This document shows positions 42,092 through 52,366 of a stretch of DNA of 64,000 nt, in pieces. Both the position numbers and the translations under genes were made by a program. Position 1 is the first letter of the stretch; the number at the start of each line of letters is the position of its first letter. Below the pieces are notes generated by a model. It saw only the letters and a program-made list of their open reading frames with translations. It was not told the DNA's origin and ran no database searches. This stretch comes from Craspedostauros australis (taxonomy: Eukaryota; Bacillariophyta; Bacillariophyceae; Mastogloiales; Achnanthaceae). Location of the stretch: positions 310,001 through 374,000 of the forward strand of contig JAMXDE010000058.1 in the NCBI GenBank assembly GCA_026770025.1, written 5' to 3'.

Positions 42092-43380
42092 TTTGTGTTG
42101 TGTGCTGTATTGTGTGCTGTCTTGTGTGTGTTGTCTCGTCTTGTGTGTTGGTTTCCAATGCAGATTGAGGTTGGAGATGAAGTTGTGTTGACGTTGATGT
42201 TGATGTTGATGTTGGTATTATGAGATGAAGATGCTGTTGGTTGGTTGGTTGAGTGATGATAATGATGATGCTGTTGTGTTGTTGTTGCTGCATGACTATG
42301 AATTCTCACGTAGTCATGTTTGATGTTGTGATTTAGAGCACTCTCCTCGACATACTCTTGGAGCACTCTATCCATCATCCTCGTGAGGTTATCTCCATTT
42401 GGTGAGCATGATCCCAAATGATCGACGTCAAACAAGGATCTTCCTTCGGATGGATACCATCAATCGCTATGCCAACACCCATGGCAGTGATGGTAGCCAT
42501 GACAGTAACAGTAATAATGACGGTGGTGGTGGTACTTGTACTTGTAGTTGTGGTCGTGGTTGTGGTTGGAGGAAGAGACGTTGGATGTCGAAATTGGCAA
42601 ACGAATGGGCGAAATTGGTCTTATTGTTGGCCAAAAAGTGAGGTGTTTCGTTTGTGCTTGTTGTTGTATGTTGTTGTATGTTGATGATAACATCCACGAT
42701 AACGGTCGGCACTTGTGAAGGTGGTGTGGAAGCGTTGTGTTTGTTGTTTTGGATTTCGTGTGCGTGTTGGTGTGTGTTGTTGTGTGTTGGTTTGGATTGT
42801 CTTCTCAACGGTCACAGAATTGGCGCCAGATCGCCGAAATCGGTCGCCTGACAACACCCCTCCAACAAGATGCCAACGACCATCACCGAGCCAGCCCACA
42901 TTCAAATATCAAGTCTTGATCACATTTTTGGTGTTCTTTTGGCACACTCTTCCTTCTTCTCATGTTTCTGTTCATGTTCCTCTATGCACTCGTCTGTTTG
43001 CTTCTCACCATGTTCTCTTCCAGCTTTTCGTCGAGCCTCATCCAAATGTTCAAGGTCAACGACTCCACACCATCCTCGACTCTACCACACTCATCTTTGC
43101 TCTCTGTGATGTGTCCTCATGATGTCACCATCACACCTATCATTCCATCTGTTGGTCGTGGATGTCAGTTGTGGTGTGTATTTTTCAGTTGATGATGTTT
43201 GAGTGGTGTTGGTAGTATTACATTATCGTTTCGACCAAACGAGACCTTGAGTCATCGTCCTCTTCCTCTTTCTCACAATCCGTCAATCACAATCCATCAA
43301 TCACAATTCACCAATCATCGATCACCAACAACTCACAACAGCAACAACCCACAACAATCCACAGTATCAACACCAGCACC
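42092..43380. promoter_or_regulatory. Divergent intergenic region between two secreted-protein genes (right arm)
   Basis: 1289 bp, mirror image of 22290-23578 with no difference noticed. Overlapping spurious frames translate identically between the arms on both strands. Confidence 0.55.
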
Positions 43381-44988
43381 ATGCAACTCAAGTTCCAACC
43401 AGGATTCCTCGTTGTCCTCTTGGGCAATGCCGCCGTCTCTGTTCTCGCCAAGGATGCCACTCAATCTCATGCACAGACGCATGAACAGATGCATGCACAG
43501 ACTCAGGTGCAAGCACAAGACGATGAGAAGAAGCAGTACATGGTTGGCAGCACAGGCGAGGTCCAACAAATCCACCAGACTCAACAGGAGAAGGAAGGAC
43601 AGCAACAACCACAACAAGCGATCGCCACTGAGACGCAGGATGCTGCCAACATCAACAACATCAACACCATCCATCAACCCATCGACTTGTCAGATGAGGC
43701 AGGCGCCATGAAGGCCAGTATCAAGTCAGGTGCAGAGATGGCAGATGCCGGACGATTGGGAAGCTACAATGAAGGTGACGACGAGCACATGATCGTACAG
43801 AGCGCCCGCCGCAGCAATCGTGTGACTGGACATGGCACTGTGCGTGGAGTGCAGGCATCGAAGCTGAGTGTCGATCCCACCACGGTCAACCGCAATCTGA
43901 AGAAGAAGAAGGGTAAGGGCAAGGGTAAGGGGAAGACGACTGGTGGCAAGAAGGGAGATGCAAGTGATAGCTCCAGCAAAGAGGATGGCAAGGGCAAGAA
44001 GGGAGGCGATGGACCAGGTGACGGACCAGGCGACGATCCAGAAGATGGTTCTGAAGAGTCCGCGACACTTCCAGATGACGCCACAGCGGACACCGTCGAT
44101 GACACAGATGGTACCGATGGCAGTGGTGAAGATGCCGTCGTCACTACCACCCCTACAACCACCACCGTCGCTGCAACCACGACCACAGCTGCAACAGAGG
44201 ATGCCAATCCAGCAGATGACAACTCCTCACTCGAGTCAGATGTGAAGGCGATTGTCCCAGGTGAGGATGACCGAGTCACCACCACCACCACAGCTGCCAC
44301 AACAACAGCAGCCGCCACAACCACAACAGCAGCAGCCACAACAACAACCACAACTACAGGTGCCACCACCACCGCATCGGCCGGTGTCCCCGACTTGTCT
44401 CCAACTGGCTTCCCCATATCCTTCCCAACCATGTCCCCCACACTGTCTCCAACCGCCTCATTGGGACCAACGGACTCACCCATCCGATCAACGTGCGTGA
44501 CGGGAACCTACGACTACGTCGCGAACTGGTGCGTGGAGGAGGGGATGGAGTGCTGCGATCTTGGATCGAGCAGCTGCTACTGGGAAGGCACGGTGACTGT
44601 GTGCCGTGGATCGTGCAACGGTCTGGCCTCGTGCGACAAGGTGTCGGCCGGCATCCTGATCGAGGAGGACTCGTGCACTGGATACGCCGCATGCCAGGGC
44701 CTCGGAGTCGATGCGGATGTCGGCTTGGGATCCTGCAATGGTCGGTACGCGTGCGGCCTTGCGAACGGTCCCATCGGCGATGGATCGTGCAATGGCGGAT
44801 ACCCCGCCGGATCCAACTGTTACGAGGTGGATCTTGGTGTTGGTGACAACTCTTGCAACTACTACGGGAATCCCAGCAACTATCCTGCTGGATCGTACGC
44901 ATGCTTGTATGCCGATACCTTCATCGACAATGATCGATGCAACGTATTCTTTGGTGATGCGAGCTGCGTTGGTACTCCTCGCGGATGA
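43381..44988 (+). CDS. Secreted Pro-Thr-rich protein with SCNG-repeat domain (right copy)
   Basis: 535 residues, the paralogue of 20484-22289. The first ~185 residues, to the Lys-Gly segment, are identical to the left copy. Beyond that it lacks a ~50-residue Cys/Arg/Gly-containing block, has a shorter PT stalk (one TASLGPTDSP-type end) and more Thr/Ala tracts, and carries scattered substitutions in the SCNG domain (SCDKVSAG for SCNAVSAG, DNDRCN for ESDRCN). All cysteines of the domain are kept. Intact signal peptide and reading frame. Differences cluster in the low-complexity half, as expected for slippage. Confidence 0.86.
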   Translation: MQLKFQPGFLVVLLGNAAVSVLAKDATQSHAQTHEQMHAQTQVQAQDDEKKQYMVGSTGEVQQIHQTQQEKEGQQQPQQAIATETQDAANINNINTIHQPIDLSDEAGAMKASIKSGAEMADAGRLGSYNEGDDEHMIVQSARRSNRVTGHGTVRGVQASKLSVDPTTVNRNLKKKKGKGKGKGKTTGGKKGDASDSSSKEDGKGKKGGDGPGDGPGDDPEDGSEESATLPDDATADTVDDTDGTDGSGEDAVVTTTPTTTTVAATTTTAATEDANPADDNSSLESDVKAIVPGEDDRVTTTTTAATTTAAATTTTAAATTTTTTTGATTTASAGVPDLSPTGFPISFPTMSPTLSPTASLGPTDSPIRSTCVTGTYDYVANWCVEEGMECCDLGSSSCYWEGTVTVCRGSCNGLASCDKVSAGILIEEDSCTGYAACQGLGVDADVGLGSCNGRYACGLANGPIGDGSCNGGYPAGSNCYEVDLGVGDNSCNYYGNPSNYPAGSYACLYADTFIDNDRCNVFFGDASCVGTPRG

Positions 44989-45003
44989 GGCCATGAAGCG
45001 CAC

Positions 45004-45576
45004 AACAAATCGATGGATGCCTCGACTGCGGGAGATCAAGAAGAAGATCACACAGTCATCAACATCATTGAAATACTCTCCTCTGGTGTGCTCGATTTCT
45101 ATCACGTATAACTACATGTAACAACTTAGGATTACGATACCACACAAATACCCGCTTGCGTTCCAACCATCTGCTGCGTTGCCATCGTCCTGATCGACCA
45201 CGAGCGGTCTCGTCTCACAAACCACACATCAAACCGTTGCGCCAGTTGTGAACCGTTTCTGTGGAGAACCCAAATTTCTTGACGAAACGGCTTTCCGGGA
45301 CTGAAAAATGGCGTGAATCAAGAGTGCCAAAATCAATGGTGGGGAATGATCTTGTGGTCAAGAAAGAGGCAGCGGCAATGATCCCTGTTGTTGCAGTTCT
45401 CATCTCTCTGTTGAGTCGAGTTGAGTTGAGTTGGGTGCCGTCGGTCTGATGATCCACATCCGTTCGCGTCTCTGGGACGCCTCAATCACAACGCAGCTCT
45501 ACTCACTCTATTCCATACTGCATCCCTACCAAAGGAATAGATAGGAAGAATAGCAGAATAAGATAAGAAGAAGAGG
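45004..45576. promoter_or_regulatory. Upstream region of the NAC-alpha gene
   Basis: 573 bp of unique sequence outside the right arm. It includes TGAAAAATGGCG at 45302-45313, 275 bp before the ATG. The start codon is preceded by a purine-rich leader (ggaagaatagcagaataag). Confidence 0.45.
45302..45313 (+). promoter_or_regulatory. Recurrent motif TGAAAAATGGCG, copy 2
   Basis: Exact 12-mer. Its ATG plus the next bases reads ATGGCGTGA, a two-codon upstream frame (Met-Ala-stop) if transcribed. Confidence 0.45.
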
Positions 45577-46917
45577 ATGCCGTCGGTCGCTGAGGAACTG
45601 GAAGCCCTGCGCAAGAGCGGAATCGCGAAGAACCATGCGTCGAAGCTGAAGACGGCCGGAGGACTGTCCACTCCGGAGGCAGTGCAGGCTGCTCTGAAGG
45701 ACAAGGCCGACAAGGAGAAGTCCTACACGAAGGAGGCCATCGACCAGCTCAAGGTGACGGGCGCCACGCAGCTGGACAAGGAGCAGTCCTTCCTGGCCAA
45801 GCAGAGGGAGGCCAAGCGCTCGGACGCGGAGAAGAAGCAGGAGGCGACCAAGACGCTGCAGGAGTTCAACACGGCCAAGGCGGAAGGCAAGGACGAGAAC
45901 AAGGTCGAGGCCAGCGGGGCCATGTTCAGTCTCGTCAGTCCGTCGGCGGGCGTTCGATCTCCGACAGGCCAGATCCTCAAATCGCCGCCCAAGCCCACGG
46001 CTGCCGATGTGCCAAAGATGCCGCTTGCTTCGGATTCTGAGCATGCCGAGTCGAAGCCGGTTGAAAAGCAGGAGGCAGTGGATGAGGTTGTTGATAAGGT
46101 TGCTGATAAGGTTGTTGACAAGGTCGTTGATAAGGTTGTTGACACAGAAGCAGACAAAGAAGAGGACAAGAAGGAACAGGCTAAGCCGGCAGCTCCAACC
46201 GAGGCCGCGAGTGCACCCGATGCCAAGCCTGAAGCCGAAGCCAAGCCTGCTTCCGCTGCACCGTCGGTACCAGCATCCACACCAGCCCCTGTTGCATCCG
46301 CTCCCATTCCAAAACCAGCTCCTTCACCATCCCCTGCATCAGCAGCATCCAAACCAGAGACCGTCCAGGTCGAAGACGCGGATGACATCGAGGCGATCCC
46401 GGAATTGACCACCGCAGCACCTGCTGCTGCGCCACCTGCTGCCCCACTGCACAGACAACAGAACCGCGCCGAAAAGAAGGCGCGCAAGATCATGCAACGG
46501 ATGGGATTGACCGCGGTCAAGGACATCGCCCGTGTCACGTTCAAGGTGTCCGGAAGTCGTGCCGGCACCTTCGCCATTGAGATGCCCGATGTGTACCGCG
46601 CCACGGCGGCGGGCGGCAAGCACCCCACGTACGTCGTCTTTGGTGAGGCGCGACAGGCCAATCCCAACGCCTTCCGGCAGCAGTCGCAGGAACAATCGCA
46701 GAGGCAGGCTCTGCAGCAAGTGCAGGAGCAGGCCGCGCAGCAGCAGCCGGCTGTGCAGGAAGTTGCGTCGACGGATGCCGCCGCACCACCGGATGGTTTG
46801 GATTCGCAGACCATCGAACTCGTCATGAGCCACGCCAAGGTTTCCAGAGAACGGGCCATCAAGGCGCTCGAGGAGAATGACAACGATGTCGTCAATGCCG
46901 TCATGTCCTTGGCATAG
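45577..46917 (+). CDS. Nascent polypeptide-associated complex subunit alpha, N-terminally extended
   Basis: 446 residues, single exon. The NAC domain lies at about 299-361 (EKKARKIMQRMGL, VTFKVSG, YVVFGEA) and a C-terminal UBA domain at about 409-446 (IELVMSHAKVSRERAIKALE). This is the NAC-alpha layout: with NAC-beta it sits at the ribosome exit tunnel and shields nascent chains. The usual protein is ~200-215 residues. Here a ~95-residue charged helical N-terminus (LEALRKSGIAKNHASKL), a Val-Asp-Lys repeat and an Ala/Pro-rich acidic region (about 95-290) precede the NAC domain. A Gln-rich linker separates NAC and UBA. The start codon follows a purine-rich leader. It is convergent with the lipase gene (353-bp gap). 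Confidence 0.92.
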   Translation: MPSVAEELEALRKSGIAKNHASKLKTAGGLSTPEAVQAALKDKADKEKSYTKEAIDQLKVTGATQLDKEQSFLAKQREAKRSDAEKKQEATKTLQEFNTAKAEGKDENKVEASGAMFSLVSPSAGVRSPTGQILKSPPKPTAADVPKMPLASDSEHAESKPVEKQEAVDEVVDKVADKVVDKVVDKVVDTEADKEEDKKEQAKPAAPTEAASAPDAKPEAEAKPASAAPSVPASTPAPVASAPIPKPAPSPSPASAASKPETVQVEDADDIEAIPELTTAAPAAAPPAAPLHRQQNRAEKKARKIMQRMGLTAVKDIARVTFKVSGSRAGTFAIEMPDVYRATAAGGKHPTYVVFGEARQANPNAFRQQSQEQSQRQALQQVQEQAAQQQPAVQEVASTDAAAPPDGLDSQTIELVMSHAKVSRERAIKALEENDNDVVNAVMSLA

Positions 46918-47270
46918 ATTAAGGCAAAACGCTAATCAACGACAAACAAAGCAACTGAGAGCACGACGCAAAGTTAAACTCAAACAGACAAACAATCGGG
47001 CAATCCAATGTATCCAGCCGACGGATTACATCTGTGTTTGACATGTCGCGTGCGTTCAAGCTCAAGCTGTCTTCTCCCCCAGTGCGCCACCCAACTCAAC
47101 TCGCTAAGACTTTACTCTACCTATGACGCAATACTATCAAATGCCATCTCTCTTAGCAAGGAGTACGGAATCGTGGACTGTTGAAAAAGGAAACGCAGCA
47201 CTACTCTGTTGCAATCAGCACCATGTTATGGCACATCCATACGTACACGCACACACGTAGTTCACCGTTA
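46918..47270. other. Intergenic region between convergent genes
   Basis: 353 bp holding the 3' ends of the NAC-alpha and lipase transcripts. No feature recognised. Confidence 0.5.
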
Positions 47271-49808
47271 TCATTGTTTCATGTGATGCAACACGCGTTC
47301 GTACCGACTCGGCAAATGATCCAGCAGCATCTGATCGTGCAAGACAAACCCAAGTCGCGACGTCACTTGGATCGGATCGCAGATGTTCACGACGCTGTGC
47401 TCCGGCGCATCTCGTCGATCGACCCGCGCGAAATCCATCTCCACGTCCATCAGATCAAACTCTTCCGCATCTTGCTGCAGATGCGCTGGTTCGTCGCCGC
47501 CTATCCAAAGCACGCACCCCGTCGGCACGTACAGCGATGGCGCACCATCCTTGGGCGTCACCAACGACGCATTCTGCACAAATTCAATCAATTCTTGCGG
47601 CGGTGTCGTGCTCTGCCAACCCACCTGCTGACGTTGCCACCAACGTTGGGTGCGGAATCTCCAGTGGACCTTCTTATCATCGTCTTGTTGCTGTTCTGCC
47701 AGGTGGGTGTAATAATAGTCGCGGACGGCCTGTGTCTCTTGCAGTAATCGACGCACCGAATGGATGGAGGCGAACGGTGCGTAATCGTATCGGTGCATGA
47801 CGTTCGTGGAGCTTTGTTTCAGTATTGGCGCCATGCGCGAATGATACTCATCCTGCGCAGTCCATGTGCTGTCGTTCTCGTCGTTGTCGGTTTCCGTGCC
47901 ATCCTTCGTTTGCGTCCCCTTGCCGCTGTGCTCGTAATGCTTCCTGTTGGACGCAGCATACACCGGCAAGCCACCAAACGAGTAACATCGAATTCGAGAT
48001 GATGTGATGTGCTTTGGAAGCGGAGGCAGCAACTCAGGTATCGCCAGGTCATCGCTGTCACGGACATCCGATTCAAGAAGCGTCGACTGCAGCCACAGGT
48101 TGAGCAAGGCCGCGGAAGACCCTCCCAGGCTATGGCCGGTCAAGATGAGATCGTAATCTGGATGCCTGGTCAGTTGGTCCACAATCTTGTCACCAGATTC
48201 CTTCCACAGGATCTGGATGATGGAGATGATTTCCGCATGTCCCTCGCCGTAGCAAAATGGTTCTGTGCGAGACAAGCAAAAGATTGGATGAAAAGAGAAG
48301 ATGGAATGTTCGAATGGTTAGATCATGGTACCACACAGTATCGCACGGTGTGGAAGAAGCAAACGATATGGCAGAGGCTATGAGGAAGAGTGCAGTTTGA
48401 CGACGATGAGCTCGAACAATTGCTCAATCGTTTGCATGCATCAACGCTTGCAACAACACAACAGCAAACTCAGAGTGTACGCACTTGTGAATGCTCCAAG
48501 ATCCACCAAGAGTTCCTGAAGGCTGTACGTGCCTCGGATGCAAAGGACCACCGCCTCTTCGTCATGGTCCAGGGCGACGAAATGTGTCAAGGTGAAATCT
48601 CGTTGTGCGTCTTTGGTCGGTACTCGATCGTCTTGCGTGGTCGTTTCGATTGCAGTGGGTAGCACTTGAAGGTCACCGTGATCTTGATGCTCCGTATTCG
48701 CATGATCGCTCTCGCTTGAGTCGATTGTCTGAGATGAAGTCTTGTCGATATCCCCCTCATTGCCTTCTGCAATGTCAAGGGCATCGTTGTTCGCTGCGAA
48801 TTTGTTAGCAGTCGACAGCTTCTTCCGGTTCTGCCACGGATCATGCAAGACGACAATGTCATCCACCAACAACCCAACATGCTGCGCAATGGCATCTATC
48901 TCCGTTTTGGCCGCATGCCACAACGTCGCCGACTGCCCCGTTTCCAATTTGGCCGCCTGGATGACAGATTTGCCGTAGACCGCGGTCGCGTACTGCATGA
49001 AGCGATACAATCGTTTCGGTTGACGCAGATATTGCGGCGGTTGGTCGACAGGCTTGCTCCGCACCGTGTCAATGCGATGCTGCAGCGACGGCGCGATGAC
49101 CTTGTGGCAGTGCGCTAAGATGCGGCAGTTGGTCCAGAAGATACTGCGATCGCGAAATGTAGATATCTGCGAAAGGACCTCCTGATCGATGCCCGTGGAT
49201 TTGAGGAATTCGTACAACGCGTCCAACGGCGCCAACCAATCCCTCCACTTGTCGCGTTCCGTCCATGCGGATGACCAGCAGCTGGACACGAAGTTGGCAG
49301 CGATGATGGTGCTGCCCGCCTTGTTTCGCAGATTTTGGACGAATGTGGACGATCTGCGTTTGGTCGCAGTCATACGTGCTGTTGCAATTGTGGCTGTTTC
49401 CGTTTCTGTGCTCGCGATGGATGATGTGTACTGTGTGTCTTGATCGTCCACAGTTATATGACGAACAAGATCATCCTCGGTGAAACCTTGATCCATGGTT
49501 GCTGTGCGTGGCGGAAGACTTGCATTGGTGCTTTCGGCAATACCATCGCAGCTGTTGTCCATGACTTCTGTTGTGCTGGTACCATCAGATTGGGCTGGTT
49601 CGGTCACCGTCGCATCTTCGGTGGGTGCCGCAGATGCTGCGGATTGCCTCTTCCTGGGTTCTGTCTCATCTTCATCATTCGCACCACTTCCATCGCCTTC
49701 AATGCCTTCCGTCTGCTGCTGTGCCTGCTTTGGGCGCTGCCAAAGAGATCTCCAACTCATGAACTGTTGAGGACGACGCGTCTTGTCTTCACCCATGCCT
49801 TTGCTCAT
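47271..49808 (-). CDS. Class-3 (alpha/beta-hydrolase) lipase, two exons
   Basis: Exons 49808-48485 and 48262-47271 join (phase 1) to give 771 residues. The lipase_3 domain runs from about residue 405. It shows VVLCIRGTYSLQELLVDLGAF before the junction, GEGHAEI just after it, and the nucleophile elbow LTGHSLGGSSAALL with Ser near 486, then YSFGGLPV. This resembles sn-1-specific diacylglycerol/monoacylglycerol lipases, which release fatty acids from glycerolipids. Residues 1-160 are Ser/Thr/Glu-rich and disordered; about 160-400 is a helical N-terminal region. There is no clear signal peptide or membrane helix. The stop lies in the first exon's frame 42 bases beyond the donor, which supports the intron. 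Confidence 0.82.
48263..48484 (-). other. Intron of the lipase gene
   Basis: 222 bp on the minus strand, gtgcgt...ctcgcacag. Splicing joins AFT-Lys-PFCYGEGH and keeps the lipase frame. It is distinctly shorter than the four 308-317 bp introns elsewhere in the window. Confidence 0.75.
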
Positions 49809-50397
49809 GCGACGATAGCCGTCCCTGCTCTGCTCTTCTACTGATCTTCTATAAGACTTCTCTTCTACTACCCTCTATCGTCCGTCTCCAGAACATTGGC
49901 AACTTCCTGCTCGTATTGCTTCCGCTTCACCCTCTCTGCCTTGCCCTTGTTGATGTTGCTGTCGTTCCTCGCTTGTGCGCATCAAAGAAAGAAAAGAGAC
50001 AAGGATTCAAATTCGTTCCGTGGAACTTTTCGGTTCGAAAAATGGCGTGACGTTTGTTGATGGAGTGATTCGAATGAGTCATGCGGTTCACAGAGTGTTC
50101 GCGCGATGCGTTTGCGACCGTTGAGCGCGGGAATGGAAAACGACAGCGCCCCTCCCACTCGCACGGACCACGAGTTACTACCTCCGCTCGTCTCAACTCA
50201 ACCATGGCGCTGCCACAACAACATTGCACACATCATCTTTCCTCTCACACTCAAGAGAGAGAGAGAGAGTTGGTGTTGCCGCAACATTCCAACAGAGTAT
50301 GCACAGAGGAGAGTAAGATAGAGCGCTCCAATACTCTGCGTCCATCCAGCGACCTTCCCAGCCAAGGTTCAACAACAAGGACATCACCCGAAGCAAC
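49809..50397. promoter_or_regulatory. Bidirectional promoter region (lipase / ankyrin protein)
   Basis: 589 bp between divergent start codons. It contains GAAAAATGGCG at 50037-50047, whose ATG again reads ATGGCGTGA, and a GA dinucleotide run at 50253-50267. Confidence 0.5.
50037..50047 (+). promoter_or_regulatory. Recurrent motif, copy 3 (GAAAAATGGCG)
   Basis: Eleven of the 12 bases of the motif at 16589 and 45302 (the first base is C instead of T), about 350 bp upstream of the ankyrin gene start and 230 bp upstream of the lipase start. Confidence 0.4.
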
Positions 50398-52366
50398 ATG
50401 AGCTCTTCCGACAGCGACGACGATGCCCTTCAATACAGGTACGTAAGTGAGATGATTGCTTCTATTCTTGCTGCTTGCGTTCATATTTGCCTAATCTGCT
50501 CCATGATGAGTTGCTGCATGTGCCAAAGCACAAGACAGTTTGCCGCAGAGAACCCTCAGCGTCACACGAGGATTTGATTTCGTTCTGTGGCGTTATCTCC
50601 TCTTCAATTTGTACCAGAGCAGGTCGTATAATACCCGCACTCCTTCTCACATTTGCTCTGACTCATTGCTTCGTCTCATCCATCCAATCCGGATTACACA
50701 TGATATGTTGGGATCAAAATGAACATTAACATGGAACTGAAATGAGAGCAGTGAAGTGGGCGACGAAGAATGGCTTTGGCTGTTGCTAGAAGCATGCGAT
50801 AGTGATGACTTGGAACGCGTCCAAAGGTTGGTGGAACCGGTCGATGATGCAATGTTTTTCAACATTCTGGACGAAAACGGCGATTCGCCACTCCACCGTG
50901 CTTGTCGCTATGGAAGTACCGACGTCGCGAAATACTTGCTGACATCCGACAAACTCTGCCTGAGTGCCACCATCACAGGTTACGCAGACGTAACACCACT
51001 CCACGAAGCGTGCGAAGGCGGGCACAGGGACACTGTGGAGTACCTGATGGAGTCGGATGAAGTTCAAGTGAATGCCAGCGCCCAGAACGTTTGGGGCCAG
51101 ACACCGGTCTACCACGCCTGCAGACGAGGACGTCGGGACGTCGTCGAGTACTTCCTCCAGTCTGATAGAGACGATGTCGATGTCAACATTCCAGACGAAG
51201 ATGGGATGACACCACTCCATATCGCCTGCGTGCACGGATTCAAAGATGTGGTGGAATGTTTGGTGGGATCTAGTCGAGTTCATGTCATGACAGAAGACAA
51301 AGATCGCAGCAACTTACTCCACTACGTTTGCGGAGGAGATCCGAGTGATGTGCTGGAGTGCCTGATGCAATCAAGCCGAGTTGACGTTGACGCGAACATC
51401 AACAAGCAGAACAAGCACGGAAACACTCCCTTGCATTCAGCATGTTTTCGGGACAACCAGAAAATAGTCAAATACTTGATGGAGTCGGATGATATCGGTG
51501 TTGAAGTCGATGCCAACATTCAAAACCGTGATGGCAACACGCCTCTGCACTCTGCATGCACGTTCCCAAAGCTCGACCACATTCAGAACTTGCTCCAGTC
51601 CCACAAGATCTGCGGTAGTCTCCACATCCAAAACAAGAAAGGTGACACACCACTCCATATGGCCTTCAGCGCAGAAGTGTTCGCAACATTCAACCACACC
51701 AACAGATTCGCCAACCTCTTCGGCTTGATTCAACAACAACTCATTCCCACAACCAGACTCAGTGATCTCTCTCATCCAAACAACCGCGTGAAGCATGCAC
51801 CCATCATCCAACGATTGATGGACGCGGCTAAACCGATCGCAAACATCCAGAACCGTCAAGGCAAAACACTCCTCCATCTTGCATGTCTGAGCGGGAAGTG
51901 CAATGTATCCATCCTTCGAGATTTGATGGGAAATGACTCAGTGGATGCAACGCTTCAGAACAGCGACGGTGACACTGCCCTGCACTGTATTTGCAAAGCC
52001 AAAGGCGAAGGCGACAATGATTGCAAAGTCCGCGTGGAGAAGATGAAACTGCTGATCGAATCGAGCAACGTCAAGGTGGATATGAACATCAAGAACAAGC
52101 AAGGGGACACAGTCCTGCACTGCGTGGCCAAGCACACTCGGGATTACTTCGAGCTGATCGAGTATCTAATGTCGCTGGAGGAGATGGATCCGCACGTGCA
52201 AAACAAAGCTGGCAAGACGGCGTTGGGGTGTGCGCGGAACAAAAGACGTCGTGCGAAGATGGCGAAGCTGCTTGAGTCGAGGTCCGCTGGTCATGCCTCC
52301 GTGAAAAGGGAACTCAGTTCCGACATGACCCTGCAGACCACACAAAACATGAAACGGCAACGGTAG
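50398..52366 (+). CDS. Ankyrin-repeat protein (two exons)
   Basis: Exon 1 (50398-50438, 13 codons, acidic MSSSDSDDDALQY) joins exon 2 (50752-52366) in phase 2 to give 551 residues. Consecutive ankyrin repeats fill nearly the whole protein (signatures DSPLHRACRYG, TPLHEACEGGH, TPLHIACVHG, NTPLHSACF, DTPLHMAF, KTLLHLACLSG, DTALHCICK, DTVLHCVAK). The C-terminus is basic (ARNKRRRAKMAKLLESR), perhaps a nuclear signal. Ankyrin stacks bind partner proteins, so no specific pathway can be named. Without the small first exon there would be no ATG at the start of the repeat frame, which supports the splice. Confidence 0.83.
50439..50751 (+). other. Intron of the ankyrin gene
   Basis: 313 bp, gtacgtaagt...gagagcag. 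The donor is a near-perfect consensus. The phase matches (AG + T = Ser). Confidence 0.8.

Larger units (their letters stand above)
38904..45003 (-). repeat. Right arm of the large inverted duplication
   Basis: About 6.1 kb, uninterrupted reverse-complement partner of 20469-26603 plus 35754-35994. It preserves the empty retrotransposon target (acatc, 39139-39143). The outer end lies 15 bp past the stop of the last secreted-protein gene (44988). Confidence 0.95.

Noticed and set aside
20469-45003. Possibility that the inverted arms are an assembly artefact
   Set aside because: Only one arm has the retrotransposon with a proper target duplication, the NKD arrays differ, and the outer ends have diverged. 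A duplicated contig would not show all three. Still listed as something long reads should confirm.
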